A model generated the notes under the pieces. That model made no database searches, was not told the origin of the DNA, and worked only from the letters and a program-made list of their open reading frames with translations. A stretch of 64,000 nucleotides of DNA, taken from NCBI RefSeq assembly GCF_963675305.1, contig NZ_OY776147.1, forward strand, positions 2,914,001-2,978,000. The letters are read 5' to 3'. This DNA is from an uncultured Hyphomonas sp. Lineage in GTDB: Bacteria > Pseudomonadota > Alphaproteobacteria > Caulobacterales > Hyphomonadaceae. This document shows, piece after piece, positions 17,592 through 27,000 of this stretch. Position 1 is the stretch's first letter, and every line of letters starts with the position of its first letter. Both the position numbers and the translations under genes were made by a program.

Positions 17592-19085
17592 CTACGAGTC
17601 AAAGCCGCGCTTCGGCGCGTGAACTTTCCAGAGAATGATCAATCCGGCGAGGAACATGAAACCGATGCCACCCATCCCGATCCGCTGATTACCCGTCAGC
17701 CATGTGAGCAGGCTCACAATACCGGGGCCCATCCAGACGGTCACCGTGCCGGCAATGGCATACAGGCCAAAGAATTCCCCGATCCGTTCACGCGGCGCGA
17801 TGTGCACCAGCATGTATCGGCTGGACGAAATCGACGCGACCACAGCGATCGCGACCGGGATCACGAACAGGAAGTAGGTGATATCGGATAGGGTGCTGAA
17901 GAAGGGGCTGTCCCAGATCGGTGTATTGGCAGGCATCAGGCCGAAGAACAGCGCATCAGGCGTAATCGAAAGCTGCGCAAGCAGCAGGATCACAAGCGCC
18001 GAAATCTCCCAAACCAGTGCGAGCTTCGGCCCGAGCAGGCGGTCCAGGAAGCCGCCCACAAAACCGCCGACCGCCCCGAACAGGACGCCCGTGATGCCGA
18101 AGAACAGGATCTCCACCCCGCTCCACCCCAGGAAGGTTCCGGCATAGACGGCGCCGAGTGTCAGGAGCGCAGACATCGCATCGGCGTAAATCGTGCGCGC
18201 GACGAGAAAGCGCATGGTTTGCGGGTGATCCTTGAAGAGCCCCTTCAGGTAACCCAGCAGCACTTTCGCACGCTGGAACGGGCTCTGCGCCCTGCCCGAA
18301 TGACGGTCTTCACCGCGGAAGACGTCGGCCGCAGCCTGTTTCCACGTCATGCTCCGGCCGCCCTTGATGCCATCCGGCATGAAGAGGAAGAACGGAATCA
18401 GCAGCACGGCCATCCAGACGGCAACAAATGGCCCGGCGAACCGCTCGGGCGCGAACGTCTCCCGGTCCAGCTGGATCACCTGCTTGGCCGGCGCAAAAGG
18501 CAGCCCCGTTCCAGGGAGCAGCAGGCCGAACAGGAAGAATATAAGTATCCCGACACTCAGGATGTTGCCCATCGAAAGGCCTAGACCGGAAATATAGGGC
18601 AAGGCACTTGGCCGGCCGGCATTCGGCAGCATCGCGTTGTGCAGCACTTCGGAATAGCCATAGCAGCAATAAGCCACCGCCAGGACCGCCATGGTTGGCC
18701 ACATGGTCAATGGCCCGTCCGGGCGGGCCCACCACAAGCTGAATGAACAAATGAACATGAGCGTCATGAAGAAGGCAATCGGTGGCTTCCGCCGACCGGC
18801 CTTGTCGGCGATGACCCCCAGGAACGGCGCCGTCAGCGCAGTCGCAATGCCTGCAAGTGTCACCGTCAGGCCGGAGAGGCTGAGGCCATGCTCCCCGCCT
18901 CCGGCCAATTCTTTCGCGAAATAAGGGGCAAAAACATAAATGACGATCAGGTTATAGTATGGATTGCGTGCCCCCTCGAAGACTGCCCAAGCCAATCCCT
19001 TGATCCCCAACGGTCCGCCGTCAGCGCGCTCCGTTTCGGATTCGGGGACGGCAGGCGCTGGTCCGACAACCTGCGTATCGCTCAT
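17592..19085 (-). CDS. MFS transporter, UMF1/Atg22-like family
   Basis: A 497-residue protein with twelve or so hydrophobic segments. It begins with an acidic cytoplasmic leader and GLAWAVFEGARNPYYNLIVIYVFAPYFA, typical of UMF1 carriers. Other family features are GVIADKAGRRKPP and the late ISSSRYMLVHIAPRERIGEFFGLYAIAG. The substrate is unknown. It follows murC by 108 bases on the same strand but is not part of the standard cell-wall cluster. Confidence 0.85.
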   Translation of the reverse strand: MSDTQVVGPAPAVPESETERADGGPLGIKGLAWAVFEGARNPYYNLIVIYVFAPYFAKELAGGGEHGLSLSGLTVTLAGIATALTAPFLGVIADKAGRRKPPIAFFMTLMFICSFSLWWARPDGPLTMWPTMAVLAVAYCCYGYSEVLHNAMLPNAGRPSALPYISGLGLSMGNILSVGILIFFLFGLLLPGTGLPFAPAKQVIQLDRETFAPERFAGPFVAVWMAVLLIPFFLFMPDGIKGGRSMTWKQAAADVFRGEDRHSGRAQSPFQRAKVLLGYLKGLFKDHPQTMRFLVARTIYADAMSALLTLGAVYAGTFLGWSGVEILFFGITGVLFGAVGGFVGGFLDRLLGPKLALVWEISALVILLLAQLSITPDALFFGLMPANTPIWDSPFFSTLSDITYFLFVIPVAIAVVASISSSRYMLVHIAPRERIGEFFGLYAIAGTVTVWMGPGIVSLLTWLTGNQRIGMGGIGFMFLAGLIILWKVHAPKRGFDS

Positions 19086-19193
19086 ACTGCTTTCACTCCC
19101 ATAGCCTTACCCGCCTCTTACCGGGCGCATTCGCGCAACCTGCGACATTGAAAGACAAAGGGGAAGAGTCCGGTAGCGGCACCTGCCGCGAGG

Positions 19194-20624
19194 TCAGCCT
19201 GCTGTCTCGAGCTTTGAAACCAGGTCTCCGGCATAGCGGGTGATGTCTCCTGCCCCAAGGCAGACGACCATGGCGCCCGGCTGCGCATGCGCCCGGATGA
19301 CCTCCGGCAGGCTGTCGAGGGAGCTTAGCCGCGAGACGGCGCGATGCCCGTGCCGACGGATGGAGGCGACAAGCGCATCCGCATCATATCCCTCAATGGG
19401 GCTCTCCCCTGCCTCATAGACGGGCGCGACCAGAACTTCATCGGCCTGGTCGAAACATCGTGAGAATTCCTCGAACAGGTCCCGCAGGCGCGTGTAGCGA
19501 TGCGGCTGGCAGACGGCGATGATCTGCCCCTGCCCCTGCATGGCCCGGGCAGCCTTCAGCACGGCGGTGATTTCCACCGGGTGATGGCCATAGTCATCAA
19601 TGATCCGGACCGGTGCCTTGCCTGCCTCCGGGGCCCACTCCCCGACAGCGGTGAAGCGCCGCTTCACACCGCCGAAACTGATCAGGGCGTTCCGGATCTG
19701 CTCGTCCGTCGCGCCAAGTTCTAGCGCCACGGCGATAGCCGCCAGGGCATTCTGGACATTGTGTTCCCCCGCCATGGGCAGGGTAAGCCCCTCGATCAGG
19801 CGCGGCATGGCTGATCCCGGCCGGCGCAGGGCGACGTCGAAATGCGCCCCGGCAAGGTCTGTCTGCAGGTTGATGGCGCGAATGTCGGCCTGACGGTTGA
19901 AGCCGTAGGTGATGCGGCGCCGGTCGGTGACGCGGGCGGCCAGCGCCTGCACTTCCGGGTGATCGGTACACAGAACGGCAAAACCATAGAACGGCAGGTT
20001 CTCGACGAAGATGTCGAAGGCTTCGCGCAGCTTCTCCATGGAACCGTAATGGTCCATGTGCTCGGGGTCGATATTGGTAACGATGGCGCAAGTCGGGTGG
20101 AGCTTGGCAAATGTGCCGTCGCTCTCATCGCTTTCCACGACCATCCAGTCGCTTTCGCCCGCCTTGTAGTTCGAGCCATAGGCATGAATGATGCCGCCAT
20201 TGATGACGGTCGGGTCGATCCCCGACCCGTCCAGCAGGGCCGCGACCATGGAGGTCGTCGTCGTCTTGCCATGGGTGCCTGCCACGCAGACCGTGTATTT
20301 GAGACGCGTGATCTCGGCCAGCATGTTCGCGCGGCGCACCACCGGGATGCCGGCCGCGCGGGCGGCAGCGACTTCCGGATTGTCTCCCTTGATGGCGGAG
20401 GAAATGATCACCGTTCCGGCGCCTTTGACGTTCTCGGCCTTGTGCCCGATGAACACTTTCGCGCCGCGCTGGCGCAGGCGCTCGATATTGTCGGAATCCT
20501 TGATGTCGGAGCCCTGCACATCATAGCCCATCGTGATCATCACATCGGCAATACCGGACATGCCGATGCCGCCAATCCCGACAATATGGGCCGGGCCAAG
20601 ATCAAAAGGTGTGGGGGAAGCCAT
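19194..20624 (-). CDS. murC: UDP-N-acetylmuramate-L-alanine ligase
   Basis: A 476-residue cytosolic Mur ligase adding L-alanine to UDP-MurNAc. It has the N-terminal HIVGIGGIGMSGIADVM nucleotide fold, the P-loop GTHGKTTTTSM, NIDPEHMDHYG and HHPVEITAVL. The ATG at 20624 is chosen because the upstream 38 codons of the open frame lack family similarity. It is the last recognisable dcw gene here; murB, ddl, ftsQ, ftsA and ftsZ do not follow. Confidence 0.95.
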   Translation of the reverse strand: MASPTPFDLGPAHIVGIGGIGMSGIADVMITMGYDVQGSDIKDSDNIERLRQRGAKVFIGHKAENVKGAGTVIISSAIKGDNPEVAAARAAGIPVVRRANMLAEITRLKYTVCVAGTHGKTTTTSMVAALLDGSGIDPTVINGGIIHAYGSNYKAGESDWMVVESDESDGTFAKLHPTCAIVTNIDPEHMDHYGSMEKLREAFDIFVENLPFYGFAVLCTDHPEVQALAARVTDRRRITYGFNRQADIRAINLQTDLAGAHFDVALRRPGSAMPRLIEGLTLPMAGEHNVQNALAAIAVALELGATDEQIRNALISFGGVKRRFTAVGEWAPEAGKAPVRIIDDYGHHPVEITAVLKAARAMQGQGQIIAVCQPHRYTRLRDLFEEFSRCFDQADEVLVAPVYEAGESPIEGYDADALVASIRRHGHRAVSRLSSLDSLPEVIRAHAQPGAMVVCLGAGDITRYAGDLVSKLETAG

Positions 20625-20688
20625 GGTCTGAGGTCTCCGGAGTCTGGTCTGTGTCATGCTGCGCCAAGTCGGGGGGCTGGTCGAGACC

Positions 20689-21801
20689 TCAGTGCAGGGC
20701 GACGGCTTCTGCGAGGTCGGCAAGATCGCCTGCTGCATTCACCTTGGCTGAGTTCTTCGCCGCTTCGGCGCGTTGCTTTAGTTCATCCGCATTGGACAGG
20801 CGTGCGGCGATCAACTCCCCGAGCAGGGCAGGATAAAGGTTTGCCTCAAGGATCATGTCGGCCGCGCCCACATCCGTCAGCGCTTCAGCATTGGCGGCCT
20901 GGTGGTCGTCCATGGCGATAGCCAGCGGGATGAGAATGGATGGCCGGCCAACGGCGGCGAGCTCGCTGACCGTCCCGGCCCCACTCCGCGCGATGACAAG
21001 ATGCGCGGCGGCAAGCTTCTCCGGCATGTCAGAAAAGAAGGGCGCAAGCTCCGCCTCGACCATGACCTTGTCGTAGATGTCTTTCACCTTGTCCAGCTGC
21101 TCTGCCCGCACCTGCTGGATCACTTTCAGGCGAGCCCGCAATGGTGCCGGAATATGGTTGGCGATGGCCAGCGGAACACTCTCGCCGATGATCTGGGAAC
21201 CCTGGCTGCCGCCGGTGACGAGAATGGTCAGCTTGCCGTCCGTAGGCGGATACGGCTGGTCCCGCACGGCCAGGATCGGCGCGCGGACCGGATTGCCGAC
21301 GGCCTTGTGCGGCTTGCCTTTCGGCAGACGGTCCAGCCGGTCGAAGCCGCTGGCGATCACACTGGCATTCGGCGCCATGTTGCGGTTCACCCGGCCAAGG
21401 ACGGAATTCTGTTCATGGATCAGGATCGGTACTTTGCGCGCCTTCGCTGCGGCAAGCGCCGGAAAGGCCGGATACCCGCCAAAGCCCGCGACCAGCGCTG
21501 GCTGTTTCTCCTTCATGATCCGCTCGGCCATCCTGATACCGGCCTGGATTTTCAGGAAAGCGCCCGGCAGGGTCCACGGCTTGCGGAAATTCGGGGAGGC
21601 GGCGAACACTTCCTCTTTCCATTCCGCCGGAAAATCGCTGGCATAGTGAAGGCCGCGGCTGTCCGAGATCAGGCCGACACGCCAGCCGCGCTTGCGCATT
21701 TCATCGGCAAAGGCCCGCGCCGGGAACATGTGCCCGCCGGTGCCGCCCGCTGCGATGATGACCAGTTTTCCGTCCGGTTTTTCTTTCGTCTCGTTAGCCA
21801 T
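20689..21801 (-). CDS. murG: UDP-GlcNAc:undecaprenyl-pyrophosphoryl-MurNAc-pentapeptide transferase
   Basis: A 370-residue GT28 glycosyltransferase making lipid II at the inner membrane. It has the glycine-rich IIAAGGTGGHMFPA, a second G loop ILVTGGSQGSQ, HEQNSVLGRVNR and RSGAGTVSELAAVGRPSILIPL. The ATG at 21801 overlaps the end of ftsW by eight bases; the track-style longer start at 21849 is unlikely. Confidence 0.95.
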   Translation of the reverse strand: MANETKEKPDGKLVIIAAGGTGGHMFPARAFADEMRKRGWRVGLISDSRGLHYASDFPAEWKEEVFAASPNFRKPWTLPGAFLKIQAGIRMAERIMKEKQPALVAGFGGYPAFPALAAAKARKVPILIHEQNSVLGRVNRNMAPNASVIASGFDRLDRLPKGKPHKAVGNPVRAPILAVRDQPYPPTDGKLTILVTGGSQGSQIIGESVPLAIANHIPAPLRARLKVIQQVRAEQLDKVKDIYDKVMVEAELAPFFSDMPEKLAAAHLVIARSGAGTVSELAAVGRPSILIPLAIAMDDHQAANAEALTDVGAADMILEANLYPALLGELIAARLSNADELKQRAEAAKNSAKVNAAGDLADLAEAVALH

Positions 21802-22948
21802 ACCGGCCCCTTGTGCGCGTACCTTGTCCGCGCACAAGTGCCAGCGCAAGGCCCAGAGTCAATGCCGTGCCGAGCATGGACGAGCCACCATAGGAGACAA
21901 ATGGCAGTGTCATCCCTTTCGGCGGGATCAGGGCCAGATTTACCGCCAGATTTATGGCAGCCTGAAGACCGAAAAGCGTGAAAAGTCCGGCACTTGCTGC
22001 GCGGGCATAGCCATCTTCCACCCGGGCCGAGGCCCGGAAGCCGCGCAGGATCATCAGCGCGAAGGCCGCCAGCAGAACGATCGCGGCGACGAGGCCGAAC
22101 TCCTCCGCCATGACGGCGAAGATAAAATCCGTATGCGCATCAGGCAGGTGCGCCTTGACCAGTCCCTCCCCCGGGCCGACGCCGAACAGGCCGCCGCGGC
22201 CGATCGCTTCGGCCGCGCGGTCAATCTGGGAATGGTCGCCATGTTGGACATTGGCAAAGCCCCGCAGCCGGTCACGCACGTGTGGCAGGAGGGCATAGAG
22301 CAGGCCGCCGAGCGCAACACCGCCCCCGGCAAAGGCCGCCCCCCAGCGCCAGGGCAGGCCGCTGACAAAGAAGGTGACGATAAAGGCCGCCGTCAGCAGG
22401 AAGGACTGACCGACATCCGGCTGCAGCAGGAACAGGCCCACCGTGACTGCGAAGAAGATGAACGCGACGACTTCCCATATCCGGTTCGGATAAAGTTCGC
22501 GCTGTGCCAGCAGCCAGCCGGACATCACGATCAGAGCGGGCTTGGCCACTTCGGACGGCTGCAGCGAGAAGCCTGCGATCCGGATCCAGCGATGCGCGCC
22601 TTTCGCCTCGTGTCCGCCGCCGACGAGGATGTAGACCATCAATCCGATACAGCCCAGCAGCAGCACCGCCGCAAAGCGCCGGGCCCAGGCCCGGTCCAGC
22701 ATGCTGGTGCCCAGCAGCAGGATCACGCCCGCCGCCGCAAACATCGATTGGCGCATCGGGAAGAAATAGGGATTGTCGTAGCCGATGCGCGCCGCTGCAC
22801 TCGGGCCAGCCGCCAGCGACATCAGAAGGCCGATTGCCATCAGGAAGAACGCCCCCGCCAGGAGGCCCCAATCGACTGTGCGCCGCCACTCCATGAACCA
22901 GGACGTATCCGACCGGGCAAGAAATGGCGCTGTGGCTGTATAGCTCAA
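21794..22948 (-). CDS. ftsW: Septal peptidoglycan polymerase FtsW
   Basis: A 384-residue SEDS glycosyltransferase with about ten membrane helices. Motifs are KPALIVMSGWLLA, LQPDVGQSFLLTAAF, the HxDFIFAVMAEEFG loop and FVSYGGSSMLG. It pairs with FtsI from the same operon. Its start overlaps murD by four bases and its stop overlaps the murG start. Confidence 0.95.
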   Translation of the reverse strand: MSYTATAPFLARSDTSWFMEWRRTVDWGLLAGAFFLMAIGLLMSLAAGPSAAARIGYDNPYFFPMRQSMFAAAGVILLLGTSMLDRAWARRFAAVLLLGCIGLMVYILVGGGHEAKGAHRWIRIAGFSLQPSEVAKPALIVMSGWLLAQRELYPNRIWEVVAFIFFAVTVGLFLLQPDVGQSFLLTAAFIVTFFVSGLPWRWGAAFAGGGVALGGLLYALLPHVRDRLRGFANVQHGDHSQIDRAAEAIGRGGLFGVGPGEGLVKAHLPDAHTDFIFAVMAEEFGLVAAIVLLAAFALMILRGFRASARVEDGYARAASAGLFTLFGLQAAINLAVNLALIPPKGMTLPFVSYGGSSMLGTALTLGLALALVRGQGTRTRGRYG

Positions 22949-24360
22949 GCCAGTTCCCTCAGCTCTGTGGGCATCATCGCCTCCACGATCGACCGGAACG
23001 CATCGCCCCGGTGCTCAAAATCGCGGAACTGGTCGAAGCTCGCACAGGCTGGTGAAAGAAGAATGACCGGATTGTCGATTCCAGAGTTTTTGGCATCGCG
23101 GAAAGCAGCCTTCACGGCATTTTCCAGGGTTCCGCAGCCCTGCGTCGGCACCTTGCCCTTCAGCGCGGCGGTGAAGGCTTCCTCCGCCTCGCCGATCAGA
23201 TAGGCCTTGTTGATGCGCGGGAAGTAAGGTGTGAGCGGACCGATGCCATCGGATTTCGGCACGCCGCCGGCGATCCAGTAAATGTTGTCGTAAGATTTCA
23301 GCGCCTGCTCTGCAGCCTGCGCATTTGTGGCCTTAGAGTCGTTGATGAAGCGCACGCCTTCAATCTCGCCCACGCGCTCCATGCGGTGCGCCAGGCCCGG
23401 GAACGTTCTGAGGCCTTCCATGATGGTCTGCGGGTCGAGGCCCAGCGCGCGGCAGGCGGCATAGGCGGCGGCGGCGTTCTGATGATTGTGCCTGCCCGGC
23501 AGCGCGGCACACTCCGCGAGGTTTCCGACGAAGGCGGCATTCCCGCTGTTGGAATCGTAGAGCCGTCCGTCTACGGCACTTACACCGCGGCCCAGCGCGT
23601 AGCTGGACGAGGCCTGAACCACACGTGCTGGCCCGCGCGCCGCAAGGCCGATGGCAATGGACTGGGTGATCACATCATCGAACCCGACGACAGCGGTGTC
23701 ACGCTCGGTCTGGTTCTGGAAGATCCGCATCTTGGCGGCCTGATAGCCTTCCATGCCGCCATGGCGCTCCAGATGGTCCGGGCTGATATTCAGCAGAACG
23801 GCCACATTGCAATGCAAGCTCTTCACCAGGTCGAGCTGGTAGGAGCTCAGTTCCAGCACATAGATCGCATTGGCATGCAGGGCGGCAAGGTCCAGCACGC
23901 CGGTTCCGATATTCCCGCCGATCCTCGCATCGCGGCCCGCCTGTTTCAGGATGTGCCCGATGAGGGCAGTCGTTGTCGACTTGCCGTTCGTGCCGGTGAT
24001 GCCGATAATTTTCGGGCGTCCGCGCTCCGGCAGGCTCTGCACGGCGCGGGCGAACAGCTCCATGTCGCCGACGACGGGCACGCCGGTCATCTCGGCCATG
24101 CGAACGATGCGGTGCGGCTGCGGGAATTTGTAGGGAATGCCCGGCGACAGGACCAGCGCGGCGAAAGTCTGCCAGTCGCGCTTGTTGATGTCGGACAGGG
24201 TCAGGCCCGCGGCCTCCGCCTGGCGGCGGGTGTCTTCATTATCGTCCCACGCATGAACACGCGCGCCGCCGGCCTTCAGGGCCTTGGCAGCGGAAAGGCC
24301 GGTGCGGCCAAGGCCGAACACCGCAACATCCCTTCCTGCGTATTCCGTGATCGGGATCAT
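22945..24360 (-). CDS. murD: UDP-N-acetylmuramoylalanine-D-glutamate ligase
   Basis: A 471-residue Mur ligase adding D-glutamate. It has the N-terminal VAVFGLGRTGLSAAKAL fold, the P-loop GITGTNGKSTTTALI, NISPDHLERHGGMEGY, FINDSKATN and a C-terminal LLSPACASFDQFRDFEHRG. It lies ten bases after mraY and overlaps ftsW by four. Confidence 0.95.
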   Translation of the reverse strand: MIPITEYAGRDVAVFGLGRTGLSAAKALKAGGARVHAWDDNEDTRRQAEAAGLTLSDINKRDWQTFAALVLSPGIPYKFPQPHRIVRMAEMTGVPVVGDMELFARAVQSLPERGRPKIIGITGTNGKSTTTALIGHILKQAGRDARIGGNIGTGVLDLAALHANAIYVLELSSYQLDLVKSLHCNVAVLLNISPDHLERHGGMEGYQAAKMRIFQNQTERDTAVVGFDDVITQSIAIGLAARGPARVVQASSSYALGRGVSAVDGRLYDSNSGNAAFVGNLAECAALPGRHNHQNAAAAYAACRALGLDPQTIMEGLRTFPGLAHRMERVGEIEGVRFINDSKATNAQAAEQALKSYDNIYWIAGGVPKSDGIGPLTPYFPRINKAYLIGEAEEAFTAALKGKVPTQGCGTLENAVKAAFRDAKNSGIDNPVILLSPACASFDQFRDFEHRGDAFRSIVEAMMPTELRELA

Positions 24361-24370
24361 GCGCGCTCGC

Positions 24371-25564
24371 TCACCTCAGCTTCAGGGTTGCAAGGCCCGC
24401 AAGGGCGAACAGGACGGACAGGATCCAGAAACGGACAACGACGCGGGTCTCCGGCCAGTTCTTCTTCTGGAAATGATGGTGCAGTGGCGCCATCAGGAAG
24501 ATGCGCTTGCCTTCGCCGGTCAGGCGCCGGGTCAGCTTGAACCAGCTGACCTGCATGATCACGGACAGCGCCTCGATCACGAACAGGCCGCCGATCACGA
24601 CCAGCGCGAACTCGTGCTTGGTCGCCACAGCGACAACGCCCAGCATGCCGCCGAGGCCGAGCGAGCCGGTGTCGCCCATGAAGACCTTGGCCGGATAGGC
24701 ATTGTACCAAAGGAAGCCCATGCCTGCGCCCATCATGGCGCCGAGCAGCACGGCGAGCTCCCCTGCCCCCGGTGCGAACTGGATGCCGAGATATTCGGCG
24801 AAAACGAAGTTACCAGTGAGGTAGGCGATCATCGCATAGGATGCGGCCGCGAACATCATCGGCACGATGGCGAGGCCGTCCAGGCCATCGGTGAAGTTCA
24901 CCGCATTGGCGCTGCCGACGATGACGATCATGCCGAACAGGATGAAGAACATGCCGAGCGGCAGGAAGTAATTGTTGACGAACGGTACGGCGACGCCGCC
25001 CGAGAAATCCGGATCGGCAGGCGTGACGCTGGTCTGCGGCGCAAAGGCGGCGATCTGCTCGGCCAGCCCGTTCAGCGCGCCCCATTCGGCATGGCCTGCC
25101 GGCGTGTGCGCGCCGTGCAGGCCCATGATGAACGCACAGGCCAGTGCGGCGATGCCGAAACCTGCCAGCAGGCGCACCTTGGCGGAAACGCCGGCATCGG
25201 TCTGCTTCGTCACTTTGGCGTAATCGTCCAGGAAACCGAGGAGGGCGTAGGACACGGTCACGAACAGGGTGACCCAGATGTAGGGATTGTGCAGGTTCGC
25301 CCAGAGCAGGACCCCGACCACCAGGCCGAGCCAGATCAGGAATCCGCCCATGGTTGGTGTACCGCGCTTTTCCAGCTGCTGCTCCAGCGACAGGTCGCGG
25401 ATCGGCTGGCCCTTGCCCTGGCGGGCGCGCAGGAAATTGATGATGGCGTCCCCGAACACCACCGTCACCAGGAATGCCGTAACGACGGCCGCGCCTGTGC
25501 GGAAGGTGATGTAGTTGAGAACGTTCAGGATGCCGCTGTCAGCGGCGAGCCATTCGTACAGCAT
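24371..25564 (-). CDS. mraY: Phospho-MurNAc-pentapeptide transferase
   Basis: A 397-residue polytopic enzyme making lipid I. Catalytic acidic motifs are FLDDYAK, NFTDGLDGLAI and the loop with MAPLHHHFQKKNWPETRVVVRFWI. A loop of about 40 residues between helices (HGAHTPAGHAEWGALNGL) is longer than in E. coli. The ATG at 25564 overlaps the murF stop (TGATG). The open frame extends to 25630 but inside murF. Confidence 0.95.
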   Translation of the reverse strand: MLYEWLAADSGILNVLNYITFRTGAAVVTAFLVTVVFGDAIINFLRARQGKGQPIRDLSLEQQLEKRGTPTMGGFLIWLGLVVGVLLWANLHNPYIWVTLFVTVSYALLGFLDDYAKVTKQTDAGVSAKVRLLAGFGIAALACAFIMGLHGAHTPAGHAEWGALNGLAEQIAAFAPQTSVTPADPDFSGGVAVPFVNNYFLPLGMFFILFGMIVIVGSANAVNFTDGLDGLAIVPMMFAAASYAMIAYLTGNFVFAEYLGIQFAPGAGELAVLLGAMMGAGMGFLWYNAYPAKVFMGDTGSLGLGGMLGVVAVATKHEFALVVIGGLFVIEALSVIMQVSWFKLTRRLTGEGKRIFLMAPLHHHFQKKNWPETRVVVRFWILSVLFALAGLATLKLR

Positions 25565-27000
25565 CAACTGACCCCTGCAGCACCTTCTGTGCCGCTTACC
25601 ATCTTGCCCATGTCCGCCGCCGCGCTCCATTGGCGCAGACGGTCTGCTAGTCTTCCCATCCCGGATGCATTCGAGCCTTTGATCAAGACCACGTCGCCAT
25701 CCCGGAGTGCATTTTCCAGTGCATTAAAAAGTTCGTCGGCCCTGGGCGCCCATACCTGCTGGAGGTCTGAGGGCAGCGCCTCGGCCAGGTGAGTCATATT
25801 GTCTCCCGCAAGGAATACCCCTTCGGCGCCTGTGGCCACGACCGCCTCGGCGAGGCCCGCATGTTCCGCATCCGATCTTTCGCCAATTTCCAGCATTTCG
25901 CCCAGCGCAACGAGCCGGCGGCCCGCACCGCGTTGTTTCAATGAGGAAAGCGCGGCCCGCATGGACCCAGGATTGGCGTTGTAGGCGTCATCGATCAGCG
26001 TAAAGCTGCCGCCGCCGGGCAGGGCGAGGCGCTCGGCCGTGCCGCGTCCGGGCGGCGGGGCGTAACCTGACAGGGCCTCGGCGCAATCGGCAACCGCTGC
26101 GCCGCTTTGCGTCGCGGCCAGCAGGGCGGCGGCGACATTCATGGCCCAGTGCTCACCCACGGCATTCAGGGTCACCAAAACCGGCTTGCCGACGACATCC
26201 ACCTGGACATGGCTGGTCACGCCATCCGTTTCGTAGCCGACGATGCGGGCCGTTGCGTCCTTTGCGTGGCCAAAGGTCTCGAGATTGCCGGTCGGGCAGA
26301 GGTCCCGCGCCCGGTCTGCCAGATATTCAAAGAATGTGTCGTCGGATGGCAGGATGAAGGTGCCGCCTGCCTCAAGACCCGCAAAAATATCGGCTTTCTC
26401 GCGTGCGATGGCTTCCAGGCTGCCGAGACCTTCGAGGTGCGCCCCGGCGATACAGGTGATAAGCCCCGTATGCGGGCGGACCATACGGCTGCGCGGGGCA
26501 ATCTCGCCCGGCGTCGACATGCCGATCTCGAACACGGCCCGCTCGGTGTCTTCCGGCATGCGGGCCAGCGTCAGCGGTACGCCCCAGTGATTGTTGAAAC
26601 TCTTCGTGCTCCAGTGCGCCGGGCCGAGCGCGCGATAGATGCGCGCCAGCATTTCCTTGACGCTGGTCTTTCCGGCCGAACCGGTGATGGCGGTGCGGTG
26701 TGCGCCGCAACGCGCGCGGGCAGCAACGCCGAGCTGTTCCAGCGCGGTCAGCGTATCTTCGGCGACAACTTGCGGACCATCGCCTTTCTTGCGGGAGACA
26801 AGCGCCCCGGCAGCGCCCGCCTTGAAGGCCGCCTCAACGAAGTCATGGCCATCGCGCTGGTCTTTCAGCGCAACGAACAGGTCACCCGGTTCCAGCGACC
26901 GCGTGTCGATCGACACCGTCCCGGTCACCGTGAACGGCGCGGTCGCCACACCGCCGGTGGCAAGGGTGATGTCGTCAGAGGTCCAGAGAGGCTTTGTCAT
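25564..27000 (-). CDS. murF: UDP-MurNAc-tripeptide-D-alanyl-D-alanine ligase
   Basis: A 478-residue Mur ligase adding D-Ala-D-Ala. The N-terminal domain has VSIDTRSLEPGDLFVALKDQRDGHDF. The P-loop reads TGSAGKTSVKEM rather than the common GTNGKT, still with the catalytic Lys and Thr. IDDAYNANPGSMRAAL is the classic late motif. It overlaps murE by four bases and mraY by one. Confidence 0.94.
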   Translation of the reverse strand: MTKPLWTSDDITLATGGVATAPFTVTGTVSIDTRSLEPGDLFVALKDQRDGHDFVEAAFKAGAAGALVSRKKGDGPQVVAEDTLTALEQLGVAARARCGAHRTAITGSAGKTSVKEMLARIYRALGPAHWSTKSFNNHWGVPLTLARMPEDTERAVFEIGMSTPGEIAPRSRMVRPHTGLITCIAGAHLEGLGSLEAIAREKADIFAGLEAGGTFILPSDDTFFEYLADRARDLCPTGNLETFGHAKDATARIVGYETDGVTSHVQVDVVGKPVLVTLNAVGEHWAMNVAAALLAATQSGAAVADCAEALSGYAPPPGRGTAERLALPGGGSFTLIDDAYNANPGSMRAALSSLKQRGAGRRLVALGEMLEIGERSDAEHAGLAEAVVATGAEGVFLAGDNMTHLAEALPSDLQQVWAPRADELFNALENALRDGDVVLIKGSNASGMGRLADRLRQWSAAADMGKMVSGTEGAAGVS